Assembly (NCBI GenBank): GCA_021203145.1
Contig: JAJQBS010000031.1
Location: 1 to 36,160, forward strand
Direction of reading: 5' to 3'
DNA from: Lachnospiraceae bacterium
GTDB lineage: Bacteria; Bacillota; Clostridia; Lachnospirales; Lachnospiraceae
DNA: 36,160 nt
Part shown: one piece after another, positions 33,101 through 36,160 of the stretch
Layout of the letters: the number at the start of each line of letters is the position of its first letter
Position numbering within the stretch: position 1 is the first letter of the stretch
The notes under the pieces: generated by a model
Told to the model about the DNA's origin: nothing
Seen by the model: the letters and a program-made list of their open reading frames with translations, nothing else
Databases searched by the model: none
Made by a program: the position numbers and the translations under genes

Positions 33101-34349
33101 GATTCCCCGCATGCGCCGCCCTACGCTTCTGAAGAAAACGATTCAGCAGAAGCTTTCTACGGAAAATCTGGGGGAGGAGCTGCGCGTACTGTACGTGGCG
33201 ATGACCCGCGCAAAAGAAAAACTGATTCTGGCCGGAAGTGTAAAGAATCTGGAGAAAAAGCAGACGACATGGAGGAATGCTTCGCTCTCTTACAGCTGGC
33301 TTTCCGGGGCGTCCACTTATCTGGACTGGGTCGTACCCGCCATGATGAGCCGGCCGGGCGTCCGGGCATTTTTTGCAGCAGGCTCCCCCTGTGAAGACGA
33401 CATTTTTGCAGTTTCGGTTTTTACGCCTGCAGGGAATGACTGGAAAGAGGAAAGTGCATACACAGAGAATCTTCTCACACTGCAGGAGCTTCTCAATCCC
33501 GATCCGTCTGCAAACCGGGACGATGAGGCGAGAAAATATCTGGAGCGCGTGTTCTCATCGGGCTATCCGTATGAGGAAGACCGCAGCATTTCCGGGAAAT
33601 ATTCGGTATCTGAGCTGAAAAAAATGTCTCAGAGAACAGAAGAGAACGACGCAATGGAGCTTTACGAGGAGGAAACCGTGGTTCCCCTTCTCCCAAGATT
33701 TGAGCGCCCGTCCAACGCGAAGCGTTCTTCAAATGACGGGCGCGACCTGCCGCCGAGCGCCAGCGAGGGGGCGTTTCCCGGGCGCCCGTCCAACGCGAAG
33801 CGTTTTCCAAATGACGGGCGCGACCTGCCGCAATCTGCCACTTCAGGCGCGGAGCGCGGCACAGCTTACCATACGTTAATGGAAAATTTAGATTATTCTA
33901 AGAAAGAAGATTTGCGATTCCAGTTGGAAGAATTGATAAGTTGTGGTAAAATGTCCGAGGAAGAAGCGTCCTCGATCAATCTGAGCGAGATTTCGGCTTT
34001 CCTGCGATCCTCCATTGGGCAGCGGATGGAGCGCGCATGCGCTGCCTGCATGCTGTTCCGGGAGCAGCCGTTTGTCCTGGGCGTCCCGGCGGGAGAGATA
34101 TTAAAAAATGATTCGAAAGAAATCGTTCTTGTGCAGGGGATTATTGACGCCTGGTTTGTGGAAGAGGAGCAGATCATTCTGGTGGACTACAAGACAGACC
34201 GGGTGTCGTCGAAATGGACACTCATCGAGAGATACCGGACGCAGATTGATTATTACACGGAGGCGTTGGAACGGCTGACGGGGAAGAAGGTCCGCGATCG
34301 CGTGATTTATTCCTTTACCCTGGGAGAGGAAATTTATTTACCCGGATAG
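30135..34349 (+). CDS. addA: ATP-dependent helicase/nuclease subunit A
   Basis: A 1404-residue UvrD-type helicase with RecB-like nuclease, about 150 residues longer than usual. Helicase motifs: TWTGEQQQVID (Q motif), SAAAGSGKTAVLVERI (I), VMIDEYQDSN (II), VGDVKQSIYRFR (III), IMSIHKSKGLEFPIVF (V) and VLYVAMTRAKEKL (VI). Nuclease: AERGTAYHTLM and IILVDYKTDRV. Extra blocks occur at about 383-432 (two copies of SxRIFPxAV), 502-535, 595-618, 942-995 and 1190-1236; the last is a type-2 hairpin element read in frame. All lie in linkers between motifs, so activity is probably retained. Translation is coupled to addB by overlap. Confidence 0.95.
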   Translation: MSVTWTGEQQQVIDARGQDLLVSAAAGSGKTAVLVERILKIITDEKKPVDIDRLLVVTFTNAAASEMRGRIRDALEERAGQDPDNVHLQRQLVLVHNAKITTIHSFCLHVLRNHFQTIGIDPSFRIADEGEVLLLEQDAVKEIVDEAYAVLALPAGEFTEFLEQYATGKSDANVEEMILKLYHCALGQPFPEEWLRECRSVYENKTVFDSGTAWIAFVEQDTALRLSDVRGQLQAALRIVREPDGPYPYEKALISDLTLVERLERGKTFAGYLEAFQGMGSFEALGRKKDETISEEKKQLVSSIRGECKDQLTGLRDQYYYDDLDALHDEFLRSGTVVRVLTKLTEAFMERLSKKKADKNILDFGDMEHMALNALVTRKKDRTDDTQGESPSGAADGRDADTSERIFPAAVKADGYDAEASGRIFPTAVAMEYAETFEEVMIDEYQDSNLVQELILSSVSGKGCQAHNRFMVGDVKQSIYRFRLARPELFMEKYHRYQIWNDTSDGAELPGSQGTAADDHTGNGEERATSADFTERRIDLHRNFRSRPQVLHSVNFIFEQIMRESLGGVEYDADAALYPGASFPEPEISVSVDTECPIPASSTDTDKGTAVSEKPAKSRQDWYQTELLLMDGGDSSVGELREEEAKMIGRRIRELVGTTPVLDKESGGFRPARYGDIVILLRTISGWGETFGEVLSDMGIPCFTGSQKGYFSAAEVRVVLSYLQILDNPLQDIPLAAVLRSPIGRFSDEELSRIRLAGEGEANLSFYDCCLRLVGQPSDGKNEGLKWKLEQFFATWQTLRDKCDHTPIHLLLWEILDVTGYGEYAAALPAGRQRKANLDMLVEKAIAYEATSYRGLYHFVRYIENLQKYEVDYGEASLGSEAGDTVRIMSIHKSKGLEFPIVFVGGMGKQFNEIDVRGAVVMHPEWGIACDCVWHDGQTPADICSDDGSGLPPAVSASLSANRDKAVTGENAGRPADARIALSEPEGGAIPRMRRPTLLKKTIQQKLSTENLGEELRVLYVAMTRAKEKLILAGSVKNLEKKQTTWRNASLSYSWLSGASTYLDWVVPAMMSRPGVRAFFAAGSPCEDDIFAVSVFTPAGNDWKEESAYTENLLTLQELLNPDPSANRDDEARKYLERVFSSGYPYEEDRSISGKYSVSELKKMSQRTEENDAMELYEEETVVPLLPRFERPSNAKRSSNDGRDLPPSASEGAFPGRPSNAKRFPNDGRDLPQSATSGAERGTAYHTLMENLDYSKKEDLRFQLEELISCGKMSEEEASSINLSEISAFLRSSIGQRMERACAACMLFREQPFVLGVPAGEILKNDSKEIVLVQGIIDAWFVEEEQIILVDYKTDRVSSKWTLIERYRTQIDYYTEALERLTGKKVRDRVIYSFTLGEEIYLPG
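33702..33843 (+). repeat. Type-2 hairpin element, copy b, in frame within addA
   Basis: Hairpin A: GCGCCCGTC (33704-33712) with GACGGGCGC (33735-33743) around AACGC-GAA-GCGTT. Hairpin B: GCCGCCGAGCGCCAGCGAGG then GGGC. Hairpin A repeats from 33782 (again 78 bp on) to 33821. Compared with addB, CCTGTC/GACAGG has become CCCGTC/GACGGG on both arms, so pairing is kept. The encoded peptide is RPSNAKRSSNDGRDLPPS, then SEGAFPGRPSNAKRFPND. It sits between helicase and nuclease domains. Confidence 0.88.
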
Positions 34350-34404
34350 CGAATGTGAAACCGGCGCATCCGGCTTTGGAGCAAAGAAAAGGCATGGGAA
34401 ATTC

Positions 34405-36160
34405 ATGAAAAAATTGGTCAAAAACGAGGCAGTGCGGTACGTTTTTTTTGGAGGCTGCACGACGGCGGTGAATCTGGTCGTCTATTATCTCCTGTGTACC
34501 GTTGGCATGAATATCACAGTAGCGAATACGATTTCAGTACTGGCCGCGATCGCATTTGCCTATGTGGTAAATAAGCTGTTTGTGTTCGAGCACAAAACGC
34601 ATTCTCTGGCGGAGCTTTTCCGGGAAGCGGGGAGCTTTATCGGCATGCGTCTGGGGACGATGGTGGTCGAGGTGCTGGGCGTACTGTGCTTCACCTGCAT
34701 CTGGGGCGTTCCGAACATGGCCGCGAAGCTGGTGATCCAGGTCGTCATAGTCGTGCTGAATTATTTTATCAGTAAATTTGTGGTCTTCAAAGAGGATGCA
34801 AAGAAGGATGGCGGCCAGGAAGATTCCGACACATCTGCCGTGAACTCAGCGGACGCTCATGCTGTGGAACAGACGAATGTCTATGACATGGAGACGATGG
34901 ACGTTCTTTCCGCGAAAAAACCGGATGCTGATATCGGGGGAAACCCGGACGCCCATGTTGACGAAAAAACAGATATTCGCAATTCTGCGAAGACAGATGT
35001 TCGCAATTCTGCGGAAGCAGATGTTTACGCTACGGAGAAAACGGCTCCTCCTGCCGGAAAGCAGCCTGCGGGAATCCGGAGGCTTGCGCATAGCTGGAGG
35101 ATCAGACGGGAGGTGTCGCGCAAAAGGGCGCGCACGGGAAAAGAAATCTCCCGCAATTATTTCCTGGCCGGGTTTTTCGCGAGCGGGCTGGTCGCGGGGG
35201 CCGCGTTTGCCCTGATGGGCGTCTGGCCGTTTGGCGACAAGACGCTGCTGATCATTGATTCCCTCCACCAGTATCTCCCGTTTTATACGGATTACCACGA
35301 AAAACTGGTCAACAGTGAGTCCTTCCTGTACTCCTTCTCGGGCGGACTGGGCTACAATTTCTGGTCTACCTGGGCCTACTATCTGGCGAGTCCTCTGAAT
35401 TTCCTGATGGCATTCATTCCGACCGCGAATGTCTGCGATTTTATGGATCTGATGATCCTGGTGAAGATCGCGCTCTGCGGCGGATGCTTTTCCTGGTATA
35501 TTCACAAGCGGGATTGTGAGAAGAGCTCTGAGAGCGGCGGATATGTCTCATCGTCCGGCGCAATACACGGGCATTCGGTTCGCCTGAAGGACTCATCTGA
35601 TGAAGGGCAAAGCCTGTCCTCCGGCGCATTGCCTGTCGCTTTTGGCATGATGTACGCGCTGAGCAATTTTGTGATCGGCTATTATTTTAACCTGATGTGG
35701 CTGGACAGCATCGCAATGCTGCCGCTCGTCATGTATGGCATCGAGCGGATCGTAAAGGGCGGGAAGGGGAAATTCTACTGCCTGGCATTGTTTTATGGGC
35801 TCTGGTGTAACTATTATATCGGATTCATGCTCTGCCTGTTCGCCTGCCTGTATTTTCTGGTACGGTGGATTGCGCAGACCGGTGCGTACAGCAGCCACAG
35901 GGCAGACTGCGAATCGGCGGGGACAGTGACCGGCAGGGAACGCAGGTACAAAGCGGCAGAAACGGAGACTAGCAGGGAACGCGGGTACGAAGCGGCGGAG
36001 ACGGAGACCAGCAAAGACCGTGAGTACGAAGCGGCAGAGACGGAGACCAGCAAAGACCGTGAGTACGAAGCGGCAGAGACGGAGACTAGCAGGGAATGTG
36101 TGCATGAAGCGGCGGAGACGGAGACCGGTGAGGAATGCGGGTTTGAACCGGCGGCGAAGC
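34405..36160 (+). CDS. GtrA-YfhO fusion membrane protein (partial, runs off the end)
   Basis: Open with no stop from ATG 34405 to the window end (585 codons). Residues 1-~130 are GtrA-like: four membrane segments with VRYVFFGGCTTAVNLVVYYL and AYVVNKLFVFEHKT. Residues ~131-240 are a hydrophilic linker with short repeats (KTDIRNSA, KTDVRNSA). From ~255 it is YfhO-like: WPFGDKTLLIIDSLHQYLPF, FLYSFSGGLGYNFWSTWAYYL, SPLNFLMAFIP and MMYALSNFVIGYYFNLMWLDSIAMLP. GtrA proteins move lipid-linked sugars and YfhO proteins use them on teichoic-type polymers, so the fusion joins two steps. Near 35935 a 13-residue repeat array interrupts the YfhO part. Confidence 0.82.
   Translation, partial: MKKLVKNEAVRYVFFGGCTTAVNLVVYYLLCTVGMNITVANTISVLAAIAFAYVVNKLFVFEHKTHSLAELFREAGSFIGMRLGTMVVEVLGVLCFTCIWGVPNMAAKLVIQVVIVVLNYFISKFVVFKEDAKKDGGQEDSDTSAVNSADAHAVEQTNVYDMETMDVLSAKKPDADIGGNPDAHVDEKTDIRNSAKTDVRNSAEADVYATEKTAPPAGKQPAGIRRLAHSWRIRREVSRKRARTGKEISRNYFLAGFFASGLVAGAAFALMGVWPFGDKTLLIIDSLHQYLPFYTDYHEKLVNSESFLYSFSGGLGYNFWSTWAYYLASPLNFLMAFIPTANVCDFMDLMILVKIALCGGCFSWYIHKRDCEKSSESGGYVSSSGAIHGHSVRLKDSSDEGQSLSSGALPVAFGMMYALSNFVIGYYFNLMWLDSIAMLPLVMYGIERIVKGGKGKFYCLALFYGLWCNYYIGFMLCLFACLYFLVRWIAQTGAYSSHRADCESAGTVTGRERRYKAAETETSRERGYEAAETETSKDREYEAAETETSKDREYEAAETETSRECVHEAAETETGEECGFEPAAK
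35935..36160 (+). repeat. 39-bp repeat array within the YfhO domain
   Basis: At least five units of 13 codons based on YEAAETETSKDRE, with two adjacent near-identical copies (units beginning GAGTACGAAGCGGC around 35990-36070) and diverged flanking copies. It follows the hydrophobic segment YFLVRWIAQTG, so it would form a charged loop. It continues to the window edge. Confidence 0.85.

Noticed and set aside
35593..36105. Minus-strand repeat ORFs near the right end
   Set aside because: Shadows of the 39-bp repeat array in the GtrA-YfhO gene, which is open on the plus strand to the window edge.
1..36160. tRNA or rRNA genes
   Set aside because: No cloverleaf ends (CCA with GGTTCRAATCC-type arm) or rRNA-like conserved blocks were noticed on either strand.

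Overview
The window looks like chromosome of a spore-forming, gut-type Clostridia (Lachnospiraceae-like) bacterium. Support comes from an alpha/beta-type small acid-soluble spore protein, a T-box ahead of valS, AddAB instead of RecBCD, strong AGGAGG-type ribosome sites and the overall gene set. Family assignments were made by reading motifs; no database search was run.

Layout. (1) 1-5440: accessory, AT-rich start, then a small Cys-rich protein and five consecutive secreted or membrane proteins: an acidic leucine-rich-repeat protein, a membrane-anchored beta protein, two small secreted beta proteins sharing a TIPxT motif with the first protein's C-terminus, and a putative cell-wall-anchored stalk. 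(2) 5440-12250: mobile and orphan genes: a tiny ORF, a CoiA-like zinc/coiled-coil protein with a 7-residue repeat, a truncated PD-(D/E)XK transposase-family gene cut by an IS605-type element (intact TnpB, tnpA reduced to a stub), an unrecognised 514-aa protein and the spore protein. (3) 12250-19430: more GC-rich core: holA and a BMP-type nucleoside ABC transporter (binding protein, ATPase, two permeases). (4) 19430-20595: a regulatory hotspot with a candidate type I toxin-antitoxin locus (convergent sRNA and 28-aa membrane peptide) and the valS T-box. (5) 20596-36160: valS, a (p)ppGpp synthetase split by an in-frame TAG, a DHH-PncC fusion, addB-addA, and a GtrA-YfhO fusion running off the end.

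The most unusual things are: the candidate Fst/par-like type I toxin-antitoxin locus at 19516-19755; a 78-bp hairpin element inserted in frame in both addB and addA, with stem-preserving base changes and a related copy at 19777; a second dispersed hairpin element that directly follows intrinsic terminators at three loci; and many low-complexity repeat-rich insertions within otherwise conserved proteins (ValS, AddA, AddB, the ABC ATPase, YfhO). Together they suggest a genome in which short structured or tandem repeats are actively spread and tolerated inside genes.
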